DNA from: CAZMGD01 sp964565705
GTDB taxonomy: Bacteria > Actinomycetota > Acidimicrobiia > Acidimicrobiales > Ilumatobacteraceae
Direction of reading: 5' to 3'
Assembly: GCA_964565705.1 (NCBI GenBank)
Contig: CAZMGD010000096.1
Coordinates: 1-16,453 of the forward strand
Length of the DNA stretch: 16,453 bases
Below are positions 6,521 to 14,054 of the stretch, piece by piece (positions within the stretch are counted from its first letter, which is position 1; each line of letters opens with the position of its first letter). The position numbers were made by a program, and so were the translations under genes. Under the pieces are notes generated by a model. The model saw nothing but the letters and a program-made list of their open reading frames with translations. It did no database searches and was not told where the DNA came from.

Positions 6521-7907
6521 CGACGATGTGAACCATCCAGACGAACCTGGTCCGGCGCCGACGATCTACATCCAGGGCAACGTGTCGGGTCAGGTCGCAC
6601 AGGCAGGGACGGGAGGCATCGTGATCCAGAATCAGGCAGTACCTCCCGTCGTGCCGACCTCGCCGGTCACGACCCAGCGTGCAGCATCGGTTGCCTGGTT
6701 CGACGAGCTCCCACTCGACTGGACCCGCGAAGAGACTCGGCGCACCCACGACCTGCTGGTCGAAGCGTTCCCGTTCACCGTCAGCGCGCTCACGCTCGCG
6801 CAGAACAGCGGCCTCCGGCCACAGACCCTCAGCCAGGTCGCTCCCGTCGACCAACTCATGCGCGAGATCCTCGATCAAGCACGCCGGGCGAACCGTCTGC
6901 TCGCACTGTTGGCGGAGGTGCTCTCCGACCCCGCGGTCGAGGCGTACCACCAGCCGCTGAACGCTCTGCTGCCCGGTGCGCACGCCAGGATCCGGGAGGC
7001 CGCGCTCCTGCGAAGGCCGTCGTTGGCGACGCTGGCGATGCTTCCTCCAGCGGTCGAACTGTGGGCACCGGGCGAGGCAGAGGCGACGGCGATCGCCGAT
7101 GTCGCCGAGTTCGAGAGGACGATCAACGCCGCCGCCGGGTTCAACGACATCCGCGTGTTCCGCGCCAGGCTCGCCGAGGCCGAAGCCCGCACCGCTCGCG
7201 TCGACATCCGGGGCAAAGCGTCGGGCACCGGCTTCCTCGTCGGCGATCGATACCTCCTGACGAACTGGCACGTGGTGAAGAACGCTGCCGGCGACGGTTG
7301 CGTCGCCCGATTCGACCACAGCACGTCCGATGCGACAGGAGCAGTGCTGGACGGGCGCCCGGTCGCCTTCGCCGACGACTGGCTCGTCGCCAGCAGCGTC
7401 CACGACGAGCACACGGTCGAACTCTCGCCGGACGGGCCCGTCGTCGGCACCTGGGACTTCGCGCTGGTACGGCTCGCAGAGCCGATCGGAGCGCAGGGCA
7501 TCGGCCCCGATCCGCAGCAGATCGAACGCGGTGTGCGCGGGCACTACCAGCTCGACGGGGGAACGTACGACTTCCAGCCCGAGGAGCCGGTCCTGATCAT
7601 CGGTCATCCGGCCGGTCGGCCGATGCAGTTGTCCTATGCGAGTCCGGCGCAGCTCCGCACGACGAAGCATGGCAATCGGATTCGCTACCGCACGAACACC
7701 GAAGGCGGCTCGTCCGGCTCCCCGGTGTTCAACCGCGACTGGCGGATCGTGGGGTTACACCACGCAGCCGGTCCCACGAAGACCCCTGGCGAACTGGACC
7801 AGCAGACAGCCGGCTTCAATCAAGGCATCCCGATGCCGCGGCTCGTGGCCGAGATCCGCAGACAGCTCGCCGGCGCAGCGGAGTTGGCCGAGCTGGCGCT
7901 CGGCTGA
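6510..7907 (+). CDS. trypsin-like serine protease with amyloid-like motif and EAD1-like domain (candidate NLR effector)
   Basis: A 465-residue protein. Residues 19-43 carry the motif IYIQGNVSGQVA, then GT, GGIVIQ and NQA, matching the N-terminus of the ATPase gene upstream. A helical region at about 64-155 (LDWTREETRRTHDLLVEAFP, then a Leu-rich segment ending PLNALLP) resembles effector-associated domain 1 (EAD1). The protease domain at about 225-455 is of the trypsin/V8 type: His254 in LLTNWHVV, Asp316 in WDFALVRL, Ser402 in GGSSGSPV. No signal peptide or membrane helix is visible, so it is expected in the cytoplasm. EAD1-trypsin fusions are known partners of STAND and other NTP-dependent conflict systems. 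Activation would release proteolysis in the cell. Its substrate is unknown. The start follows a strong GAGGAGG, overlapping the ATPase stop. Confidence 0.88.
   Translation: MSTDDDVNHPDEPGPAPTIYIQGNVSGQVAQAGTGGIVIQNQAVPPVVPTSPVTTQRAASVAWFDELPLDWTREETRRTHDLLVEAFPFTVSALTLAQNSGLRPQTLSQVAPVDQLMREILDQARRANRLLALLAEVLSDPAVEAYHQPLNALLPGAHARIREAALLRRPSLATLAMLPPAVELWAPGEAEATAIADVAEFERTINAAAGFNDIRVFRARLAEAEARTARVDIRGKASGTGFLVGDRYLLTNWHVVKNAAGDGCVARFDHSTSDATGAVLDGRPVAFADDWLVASSVHDEHTVELSPDGPVVGTWDFALVRLAEPIGAQGIGPDPQQIERGVRGHYQLDGGTYDFQPEEPVLIIGHPAGRPMQLSYASPAQLRTTKHGNRIRYRTNTEGGSSGSPVFNRDWRIVGLHHAAGPTKTPGELDQQTAGFNQGIPMPRLVAEIRRQLAGAAELAELALG
6564..6638 (+). other. N-terminal amyloid-like signalling motif of the protease (codons 19-43)
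   Basis: Encodes IYIQGNVSGQVA, then GT at residues 33-34, GGIVIQ and NQA to residue 43. It is the counterpart of the motif at 3572-3637 and lies in a Pro-rich flexible stretch before the EAD1-like helices. Gene order (receptor then effector), terminal placement and shared residues support a homotypic recruitment motif. Amyloid templating itself is inference. Confidence 0.55.
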
Positions 7908-8006
7908 GAAATGGTTCGGCGCGCCACCGATCTGCGAGCGGTCGACGGCGTCTGACTCCCACGCCGTGTGGGCGCGCCGGTACGGTCGCCGCCGGAGGTA
8001 GACGGG
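7908..8006 (+). promoter_or_regulatory. intergenic region with inverted repeats before the MFS gene
   Basis: This 99 bp region lies between the protease and MFS genes. It contains GGCGCGCC twice (7918-7925 and 7971-7978), self-complementary and also pairing with each other, and a small CCCAC/GTGGG hairpin (7958-7962 with 7968-7972). A regulator site or weak terminator is possible. No T-run or clear promoter hexamers are seen. GGAGG at 7993-7997 fixes the MFS start. Confidence 0.3.
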
Positions 8007-9434
8007 GTGCAGATCGACGACCCGGCGCAGTCCCGTCCACGGGACCGCCAGGCCACGTGGGTGCTCGTCATCGTCATCGCGACGACGGCGCTCACCGGGC
8101 TGAGCATGTCGATCATGGTCGTCACGTTCCCGGCGATCCGTGCCGACTTCCCGGACGCCTCGCCGGCCCAGCTGTCGTGGATCAACAACTTGTTCACGAT
8201 CGTGAGCGCCGCGGTGCTGATCCCCGCCGGCGTGCTCGCCGACCGGGCCGGGCGGAAGCGGATGGTGCTGATCGGCACCGTGCTGTTCACGATCGGCTCG
8301 GTGGTCGGCGCGGTCGCCCCCTCGCCGGGCTGGATCATGGTGGGACGCACCGTGCTGGCCCTCGGCGCCGCTGCGTACGGGCCCGCCGGCACCGCGCTGC
8401 TGATCTCCGCGTTCCCGCCCGATCGGCTGCCGTCTGCGATCGGGATCTGGGCGGTCGTCAGCGGCGTGTCGTCCGCCGTCGGGCCGTCGCTCGGCGGTGT
8501 CATCGTCGACCACGGCGGCTGGGAGTGGGCGTTCTGGATCAACCTCCCCATCTGCCTGTTCGTCCTCGCGCTCGGACCGTTCGTGCTCCGCGAGTCCACC
8601 CGTGACCGCACCCGCAAGTTGCCGGATCCGGTCGGTGTCGCGCTCGTGATGGCCACCACCTCGGTCATCACGCTCGCCATCGTGCAGAGCAAGACCCAAC
8701 CAGGTTGGGCATGGCTCGGTTGGAAGACGTTGCTCTGCTTCGCCAGCGGCGGGCTGCTGCTGGCGTGGTTCATCGGCCGCTGCCGCCGCAGCCCGAACCC
8801 GTTGCTCCGCCTGGACCTGTTCCGGTCCCGTGACCTGCGCTACGGCTCGCTCGGCGTCCTCTTCACCGGGGTGGGCTTCTACGCGGTCAACTGGGCGTTC
8901 GTGCAGCACACCGTCAACCAGTGGGGGTGGGACATCGCCAAGGCCGGCCTGGCGACGTGCCCGGTCGCGTTCACCTCGGGGATCTCGGCGGTGATGAGCA
9001 GCCGCGCCGCGAACCGCCACGGGCAGCGGCCGTTCATGATCGCTGGTGCCATCGGGGTGCTCGTCAGCTGCGCGTTCTTGTGGTTCGCGATGGGTGACGA
9101 GCCGTCGGTGGCCGTCGTGCTCGTCGGTGGCACGATGCTCGGCATCGCCAGCGGGCTCGTCATGCCCGCGTTCATCGCGACCACGCTGCTCGGCACGCCC
9201 GCCGATCAGCACTCGGTGGGCAGCTCGATCAACTTCATGGCTCAGCGCACGAGCGCCACGCTGGGCAGCGCCCTCGCGATCACGTTCATCGCCGGCTCGG
9301 TCGGTTCGACCGGCCTGCACCAGTCGATCCTCGTCGGGGTCGTCGGTGCCGTCGGCGCCGTCGTGCTGACGTTCATGCTCGACCGCCCGCGACACGACCG
9401 GGCGAGTGCTTCTCGCAGCTACGCGACGAACTGA
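8007..9434 (+). CDS. MFS transporter, DHA2 (EmrB/QacA-like) drug:H+ antiporter family
   Basis: A 475-residue integral membrane protein with evenly spaced hydrophobic helices from residue 18 to the C-terminus, consistent with a 14-helix DHA2-type exporter. Motif A is seen as GVLADRAGRKR (75-85) after helix 2. The DHA2 signature GPSLGG...GGWEWAFWINLPI lies between helices 5 and 6. Such proteins expel amphipathic drugs, dyes or metabolites against proton influx. GTG 8007 is chosen because GGAGG at 7993-7997 is 9 nt upstream; the frame is open further to 7968 but without a ribosome site. It is separated from the protease by 99 bp and is probably its own transcription unit. It ends 26 bp from the convergent NTF2-like gene. 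No adjacent regulator is present, so the exported compound cannot be guessed. Confidence 0.9.
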   Translation: MQIDDPAQSRPRDRQATWVLVIVIATTALTGLSMSIMVVTFPAIRADFPDASPAQLSWINNLFTIVSAAVLIPAGVLADRAGRKRMVLIGTVLFTIGSVVGAVAPSPGWIMVGRTVLALGAAAYGPAGTALLISAFPPDRLPSAIGIWAVVSGVSSAVGPSLGGVIVDHGGWEWAFWINLPICLFVLALGPFVLRESTRDRTRKLPDPVGVALVMATTSVITLAIVQSKTQPGWAWLGWKTLLCFASGGLLLAWFIGRCRRSPNPLLRLDLFRSRDLRYGSLGVLFTGVGFYAVNWAFVQHTVNQWGWDIAKAGLATCPVAFTSGISAVMSSRAANRHGQRPFMIAGAIGVLVSCAFLWFAMGDEPSVAVVLVGGTMLGIASGLVMPAFIATTLLGTPADQHSVGSSINFMAQRTSATLGSALAITFIAGSVGSTGLHQSILVGVVGAVGAVVLTFMLDRPRHDRASASRSYATN

Positions 9435-9460
9435 GCGGGAGTGATCGAACCGCTTGGTCG

Positions 9461-9910
9461 TCAGACGATCGGGGGATAGGGACCGCGGCGCCAGTCGTTG
9501 TCGACCGCGCGATGGGTGATGCGCCAGGTGCCGTCGATCTCGGCGATGTCGTCGTGGTAGCGGACGCCGACGATCAGATTCTCCGGGTGCTCCTCACCGG
9601 GGGCGTCGCCACGCCAGTGGTAGGCGATCGCGTAGGTGTCGACGTGTCCGGACCTGCCGTCGCCGCCGACCTCGACCAGCTGGGTGCCGGCGAAGTGCAT
9701 GGTGACCGGGAAGTACTCCACGCCGGCGAACAGCGACGGAAGGTACTCGGCGAGTGGCGCCGTCGTCCGCGTCCCCTGCACGTAGGCATCGTCGGCGAAC
9801 AGCGAGCGGACGAGGTCCCAGTCGCGCCGGTCGACGCCGCTCAGGTACTGGAGCGGCACACGGCGCAGGCAGCGCTCCGCCCAGACGATGGTCGCTTGAT
9901 CGAGCGTCAT
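9461..9910 (-). CDS. nuclear transport factor 2 / SnoaL-like domain protein
   Basis: A 149-residue protein of the cone-shaped NTF2-like fold. The N-terminal helix pattern with QYLSGVDRRDWDLVRSLFADDAYVQG is typical of the SnoaL_4 subgroup (members include dehydratases, isomerases and hydroxylase small subunits). The C-terminal strands contain the IAEIDGTWRITHRAVDNDWRRG block, in which a Trp-x-Ile stretch closes the sheet. Catalytic His or Asp residues are possible (Asp27 and Asp31-like positions in GVDRRDWD; His in MHFAG), but none can be assigned. Its ATG overlaps the stop of the epimerase gene by 4 bp (ATGA), so both come from one message and probably act on the same small molecule. Convergent with the MFS gene, with only 26 bp between them and no clear terminator. 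Confidence 0.85.
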   Translation of the reverse strand: MTLDQATIVWAERCLRRVPLQYLSGVDRRDWDLVRSLFADDAYVQGTRTTAPLAEYLPSLFAGVEYFPVTMHFAGTQLVEVGGDGRSGHVDTYAIAYHWRGDAPGEEHPENLIVGVRYHDDIAEIDGTWRITHRAVDNDWRRGPYPPIV

Positions 9911-10890
9911 CCGGGATGCACCTCCTCCAGCCAGTCGAGCGTGCGCCGCAGGCCATCGTCGAGGCGCAGGGGCTGATGGCCCAGGCGCTCGCGGGTCAGC
10001 GTGTCGTCGTAGTACGGAGTCGGGAACTTCCGTCGGGTGAGCGCAGCGAGGCTCGGCCCGACCTCGCGCTCGAGGTCCGGGTCGGCGTCGAGCTGCTCGG
10101 CGGTCACCTCGTCGACCCGACGGTCGATGCCGGCCAGCTCCAGGGCCCGGTTCACGAACGACGCCGTGCTCGACACGTCCTCGGGCGACGCGAACGCGAG
10201 GTACTTCTCACCGGACACGCCGCGCGTCAGCGCGGCGACGGCCGCCGCGGCGACATCGTCCGCGTACGACCACGGGATCGGGAACGCGACCTGCCGCGGC
10301 AGCTCGCCGCGCAGCGCCTGGGCGATGCGCAGGTTGTAGCTCGGCGCCTCCATCGCCCGGCCCGGCACCGGCGACGGGCCGAACGTGCCGCCGGGGATGA
10401 CGACGCACGCGTCGAGCCCTTCGGCGGCGCGGCGCATCGTCTCGACGAAGGCGGCTCTCTTGGTGACCGAGTACGGATCACCCGGCGGGTCGGCGAGGAG
10501 CGGTGATCGCTCGCTGAGCGGCTCCGTGCTGTAGTCGAAGTACGTCGTGGTGCCGAGCGCGACGGTCCGCTTCGCCCCAACCGTCGCCGCCGCGTCGAGC
10601 ACGTGGCCGAGCCCGCCGGTGTTGACCCGCTGGTGCTCCTCCGGGTCCTGTGACGCGCCGCCGAGCACGGCCGCCGAGTGGATCACGTACTCGGCGTCGC
10701 CCGCGGCCGCGAGCACGTCGGCGGCGCTCGTGATGTCGCCCTCGCAGGGCGTGACCCCGAGCTCCACGAGCGGCCCGTATTCGCTGCCTGGTCGGACCAG
10801 GGCCCGCACCTCGTGCCCGGCCTCGAGCAGGCGGCGACAGATGTTGGCCCCGATCAGACCTGTACCACCGGTGACGAACACGACACTCAC
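9907..10890 (-). CDS. NAD-dependent epimerase/dehydratase family protein (extended SDR, 3beta-HSD-like)
   Basis: A 327-residue extended SDR. The Rossmann glycine motif GGTGLIG sits at residues 8-14, followed by an LVRPGS segment that suggests NADP(H) or NAD(H) binding near Arg. The DITSAADV and HSAAVLGG blocks are typical. The catalytic Tyr140 and Lys144 lie in PYSVTK, with Thr residues in GTTTYFDYS nearby. Members reduce or epimerise sugars, flavonoid-like ketones or 3beta-hydroxysteroids; the sequence does not say which. The GTG at 10890 is preferred over TTG 10896 because a GGGGG tract (complement of 10898-10902) lies 7 nt upstream of the GTG and only 1 nt from the TTG. Divergent from the DAO-family gene with about 106 bp between starts, so shared regulation is plausible. 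Confidence 0.88.
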   Translation of the reverse strand: MSVVFVTGGTGLIGANICRRLLEAGHEVRALVRPGSEYGPLVELGVTPCEGDITSAADVLAAAGDAEYVIHSAAVLGGASQDPEEHQRVNTGGLGHVLDAAATVGAKRTVALGTTTYFDYSTEPLSERSPLLADPPGDPYSVTKRAAFVETMRRAAEGLDACVVIPGGTFGPSPVPGRAMEAPSYNLRIAQALRGELPRQVAFPIPWSYADDVAAAAVAALTRGVSGEKYLAFASPEDVSSTASFVNRALELAGIDRRVDEVTAEQLDADPDLEREVGPSLAALTRRKFPTPYYDDTLTRERLGHQPLRLDDGLRRTLDWLEEVHPG

Positions 10891-10996
10891 GAGCAAACCC
10901 CCACGGATCGAAACCCGGCTGGTCTACCACACGATCGTTTGTTCGCGACGGGGCGCGGATGGTGGAACACTGGCGGCGGCGACGGGAGGGACACGG
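10891..10996. promoter_or_regulatory. divergent intergenic promoter region
   Basis: These 106 bp separate the divergent epimerase and DAO genes and should hold both promoters. GGGAGGG at 10984-10990 is the DAO ribosome site and CCCCC at 10898-10902 that of the epimerase on the other strand. I see no convincing -35/-10 pair or long operator dyad. Confidence 0.5.
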
Positions 10997-12217
10997 GTGG
11001 ATCTACACGATGGCGAGCCGTTCTGGTTGGCCCGCGACGGGCTCCCGACGACGTTCCCACCGCTCCTCGCCGACGGCTCGTGCGAGGTCGCCGTCGTCGG
11101 TGGCGGCATCACCGGCGCGCTGGTCGCCCTGGAGCTCAGCCGTTCTGGCTTCGACGTCATCGTCGTGGATCGCCGCGACGTGGCCCACGGCAGCACGGGT
11201 GCGAGCACGTCGCTGCTGCAGTACGAGATCGACGAGTTGCTCGTCGATCTCGCCGACGAGTACGGACTGGACACCGCCGAGGCGTGCTATCGGGAATGCG
11301 GGCGGGCGATCGACCTCGTCCAGTCTGCCAGCGAGCGCGCGGGCGGTCCCCACGGCTTCCGCCGATCGCCGAGCGTGATGGTCGCGATCCACGAGCGCGA
11401 CGTCACCAAGCTGCAGGCGGAGTTTCACGCCAGGCGCGCCGCCGGGTTCGACGTCGAGTGGCTGGACGCCGACGAGCTCTTGTCCCGCTGGGGCATCACC
11501 GGCTGCGGCGGGATGGTGTCCGCGCTGGGCGGCTCCGTCGATCCGTACGCGCTCGCCCACGCCGCGCTGCGCACGATCGCTGCGGCTGGCCACCCGGTGG
11601 TCGATCGCACCGAGGTGGTGGGATACGACGCGACGGCGCGGCGCGTCCGGCTCCGCACCGACCGAGACGTCACCATCTCGGCCAAGTGGTGCGTGATCGC
11701 GACGGGGTACGAGGTCGAGCGCGTGCTGCCCGGCCTGCCGTTCACCCTCAACACGACGTTCGCGTTCGTGACGGAGCCGATCGCCGACCTCGACGAGACC
11801 TACCCCGACGGCATGCTCGCGTGGGAGTACGCGGAGCCGTACCTCTACGCCCGGACCACCGACGACGGGCGGTTCCTCGTCGGCGGTCGCGACGAGCGCT
11901 ACCGGGACCCGCTGCGCCGCCGCCGGGCCCTGCCCACGAAGCTGCGCGCCCTGCAGCGCGACACGTCACGCCGATTCCCGCGGCTGGAGTGGGAGCTCGG
12001 CTATGGCTGGGCCGGGACGTTCGCCGAGACGCCAGACGGGCTCGCGTACATCGGTGCCCACCGCAGCCAGCCACGATTCCAGTTCGCACTCGGGTTCGGC
12101 GGCAACGGCATCACCTACAGCGCGCTGGCCGCCGAGTACATCACCCGGGCGCTCCGCGGCACCCCGGTCGATGCGGCCGAGATGTTCCGCCTCGACCGCC
12201 CGCCCCGGCGCCCTTGA
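10997..12217 (+). CDS. FAD-dependent oxidoreductase, DAO family (glycine/D-amino acid oxidase-like)
   Basis: A 406-residue flavoprotein of the DAO fold. The dinucleotide-binding motif VVGGGITG is at residues 33-40, ending in the ribose-binding Asp58 of IVVDRRD; the HGSTGAST block follows. A second substrate-binding half contains FAFVTEPI and the C-terminal FAD motif GYGWAGTFAETPDGLAYIG...FALGFGGNGITYSALAAEYI. Members oxidise amines or amino acids to imines with FAD and O2 or an acceptor. There is no C-terminal Rieske domain. GTG 10997 is chosen for the GGGAGGG 6 nt upstream; the frame stays open for 450 bp upstream, but that stretch is antisense to the epimerase. Divergent from the epimerase and convergent with the KstD-like gene. 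The substrate is unknown. Confidence 0.9.
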   Translation: MDLHDGEPFWLARDGLPTTFPPLLADGSCEVAVVGGGITGALVALELSRSGFDVIVVDRRDVAHGSTGASTSLLQYEIDELLVDLADEYGLDTAEACYRECGRAIDLVQSASERAGGPHGFRRSPSVMVAIHERDVTKLQAEFHARRAAGFDVEWLDADELLSRWGITGCGGMVSALGGSVDPYALAHAALRTIAAAGHPVVDRTEVVGYDATARRVRLRTDRDVTISAKWCVIATGYEVERVLPGLPFTLNTTFAFVTEPIADLDETYPDGMLAWEYAEPYLYARTTDDGRFLVGGRDERYRDPLRRRRALPTKLRALQRDTSRRFPRLEWELGYGWAGTFAETPDGLAYIGAHRSQPRFQFALGFGGNGITYSALAAEYITRALRGTPVDAAEMFRLDRPPRRP

Positions 12218-12230
12218 CCGACGGGTCGGT
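12217..12230 (+). terminator. small hairpin at the end of the DAO gene
   Basis: ACCGAC (12217-12222) and GTCGGT (12225-12230) form a perfect 6-bp stem with a GG loop that begins on the stop codon. It is followed by GCGCTTG and then the N gap, so any T-tract is hidden. A terminator role is only possible, not shown. Confidence 0.25.
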
Positions 12231-12237
12231 GCGCTTG

Positions 12238-12337
12238 NNNNNNNNNNNNNNNNNNNNNNNNNNNNNNNNNNNNNNNNNNNNNNNNNNNNNNNNNNNNNNN
12301 NNNNNNNNNNNNNNNNNNNNNNNNNNNNNNNNNNNNN
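12238..12337. other. assembly gap (100 Ns)
   Basis: Exactly 100 undetermined bases between two convergent genes. The round number suggests a scaffolding placeholder, so true length and content are unknown. Continuity across it is not proved by sequence. Confidence 0.98.
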
Positions 12338-12362
12338 GTTCGGGCGCGATCTGACCGCAGGT

Positions 12363-13994
12363 TCAGATGTCGCGGCGGGGCTGTGCGCCGGCGTGACGAC
12401 CGGCGAGGAAGCCGAACACCAAGCCGTTGCCGAGCGTGCCGCCGCCGCTCGGGTAGGCCCACCCGAACACGTTCGCCGCCGTGTTGCCCGCCGCGTACAG
12501 GCCGTCGACCACGCCGCCGCCCCGCTTGCACACCTGCCCGTGGCGGTCGATCTGCGGGCCGCCGTTGGTGCCGAGCGTGCCGGGATACATCTCGACCGCG
12601 TAGAACGGAGCCGCCTCGATCGGCGCGACGACGCCAGGGGCCATGAGACCGTGCTGGTGGCGCAGGAAGTCGGGATCCTCACCATTCGCGGCGTGCTCGT
12701 TGTAGCGGGCGACGGTCGCCTCGAGCGCCGCCGGATCGATGCCGACCCGCTCGGCCAGCTCACCGATCGTGTCGGCGGTGGCCACCCAGTCGGGGTCGGG
12801 CTGGCCAGGGAACATCGACAGGATGCGCTGCGAGTCGCGCACGGTCTGGTCGAAGATCAAGAAGCCGGGCCCGGCGTTGGGGAACTCGACGGCTTCGGGG
12901 TCATAGGTGCCGAACGCCTTCGGGAAGTCGTTGTACGGCAGCGCCTCGTTGGCGAAGCGTTGCCCGTGGCGGTTGACGACGATCGACGACGGTGCGCCGC
13001 GGCCCCACTCGAACTGCGGCACCAGCTCACCGTCGCGAGAGATCTCGGGATCGAACATCGCCGGTGTGCCCCAGTACGACGACAGGTTGGCGAGCTTGGC
13101 GTCGGCGGCGATCGCCATCGTCAGGCCGTCGCCGGTGTTGTTCGGCGGGGTGAGCGGCTTGACGTCGTAACCGATGTGGGCGCGCACCAGCTCCGGGTTC
13201 CACTCGAAGCCGCCGCAGGCCAGCACGACGCCCTGCCGGGCGCCGATGCGCAACGTCGACCCGTCGTGCTCGACGACGAGCCCGATGACCGCACCCGTGT
13301 CGTCGACGACGAGGGACTGCGCCGGCGTGTCGAGCATCGTCTCGACGCCGCGCTCGAGCAGGCCCTTGAACAGGCGGGCGATCAGTGCCGCACCCTTCGG
13401 TCGGATGTCCTGCTCCTCCCGGCGCTTCAGGTCGGCCTCCAGCTCGGGCGTGCGCGGCATGAAGTCCTCGGTCAGCGTCGTCGCCGTGCCGAGCGACATC
13501 AGGGTGCCGCGCTTGACGAGACGGTCTGCCCAGTCCGGTAACTCGTCGCGCACCGGGTACGGGTTCGCTTCGACGGTGCGGCACGGCATGGGGCGATGGC
13601 CGGGGAGCTTCCACGGGGAGTAGTAGTCCGGCAACGGCTGGATGTGCGTCTTCAGCGGGGTGTGGTCCTCGAGGTAGCGCAGCACCTCGGGCGCCGTGTC
13701 GACGAAGACCTCGAGCAGCTCGGGATCGGGCTCGCGGCCGCCCGCCAGGCGACGGATGTAGATGAGCGCGTCCTCGCGGTTGTCCTCGAAGCCCGCCTCG
13801 CGCATCACGTGGTTGCCCGGCAGCCACACGCCACCGCCCGAGACCGCGGTGGTGCCACCGAGCATCGACGCCTTCTCGACCACCAGCACTTCGGCGCCGC
13901 CGTCGTGGGCGAGGGTCGCGGCCGTCAGCGCCGCGCCTCCCGACCCGACGATCACCACGTCCACGATGCGATCCCAGTTCCCCGAAGCTGTCAT
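12363..13994 (-). CDS. FAD-binding oxidoreductase, 3-ketosteroid-delta1-dehydrogenase (KstD)-like
   Basis: A 543-residue flavoprotein of the fumarate reductase/succinate dehydrogenase flavoprotein superfamily. The N-terminal FAD motif VVIVGSGGAALTAA (13-26) is followed by VVEKASMLGGTTAVSGGGVWLP, the usual loop of KstD-like and FAD_binding_2 enzymes. The C-terminal GTLGTNGGPQID and GLYAAGNTAANVFGWAYPSGGGTLG blocks are also family signatures. Length matches KstD members (about 510-570). Such enzymes introduce double bonds next to a ketone in steroids or reduce enones. True KstDs use conserved Tyr residues; YPVRDEL and FYAVEMYPGT offer candidates, but assignment to steroids is not certain. The ATG at 13994 has no clear Shine-Dalgarno. 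It converges with the DAO gene across the N gap and lies 60 bp downstream of the VTC gene, same strand. Confidence 0.87.
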   Translation of the reverse strand: MTASGNWDRIVDVVIVGSGGAALTAATLAHDGGAEVLVVEKASMLGGTTAVSGGGVWLPGNHVMREAGFEDNREDALIYIRRLAGGREPDPELLEVFVDTAPEVLRYLEDHTPLKTHIQPLPDYYSPWKLPGHRPMPCRTVEANPYPVRDELPDWADRLVKRGTLMSLGTATTLTEDFMPRTPELEADLKRREEQDIRPKGAALIARLFKGLLERGVETMLDTPAQSLVVDDTGAVIGLVVEHDGSTLRIGARQGVVLACGGFEWNPELVRAHIGYDVKPLTPPNNTGDGLTMAIAADAKLANLSSYWGTPAMFDPEISRDGELVPQFEWGRGAPSSIVVNRHGQRFANEALPYNDFPKAFGTYDPEAVEFPNAGPGFLIFDQTVRDSQRILSMFPGQPDPDWVATADTIGELAERVGIDPAALEATVARYNEHAANGEDPDFLRHQHGLMAPGVVAPIEAAPFYAVEMYPGTLGTNGGPQIDRHGQVCKRGGGVVDGLYAAGNTAANVFGWAYPSGGGTLGNGLVFGFLAGRHAGAQPRRDI

Positions 13995-14054
13995 ACCGGC
14001 GAGTAGATCACGCGCGACCGTTCCGTGGAAAGCCGTCGATCTCGCGGTGTCGTG

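Noticed and set aside
7908..8006. Possible tRNA or small RNA gene before the MFS gene
   Set aside because: A GGTTCG-like stretch suggested a T-loop, but no acceptor stem, anticodon arm or CCA-end geometry could be fitted on either strand.
7755..9395. Long minus-strand open frame (546 codons) opposite the MFS gene
   Set aside because: Composition is Arg/Gly/His/Asp-rich with no domain, and it lies wholly antisense to clear transporter coding sequence; such frames are expected in high-GC DNA.
10547..10996. N-terminal extension of the DAO gene
   Set aside because: The frame is open, but the stretch is antisense to the epimerase, and a perfect GGGAGGG precedes the GTG at 10997, where family similarity begins.
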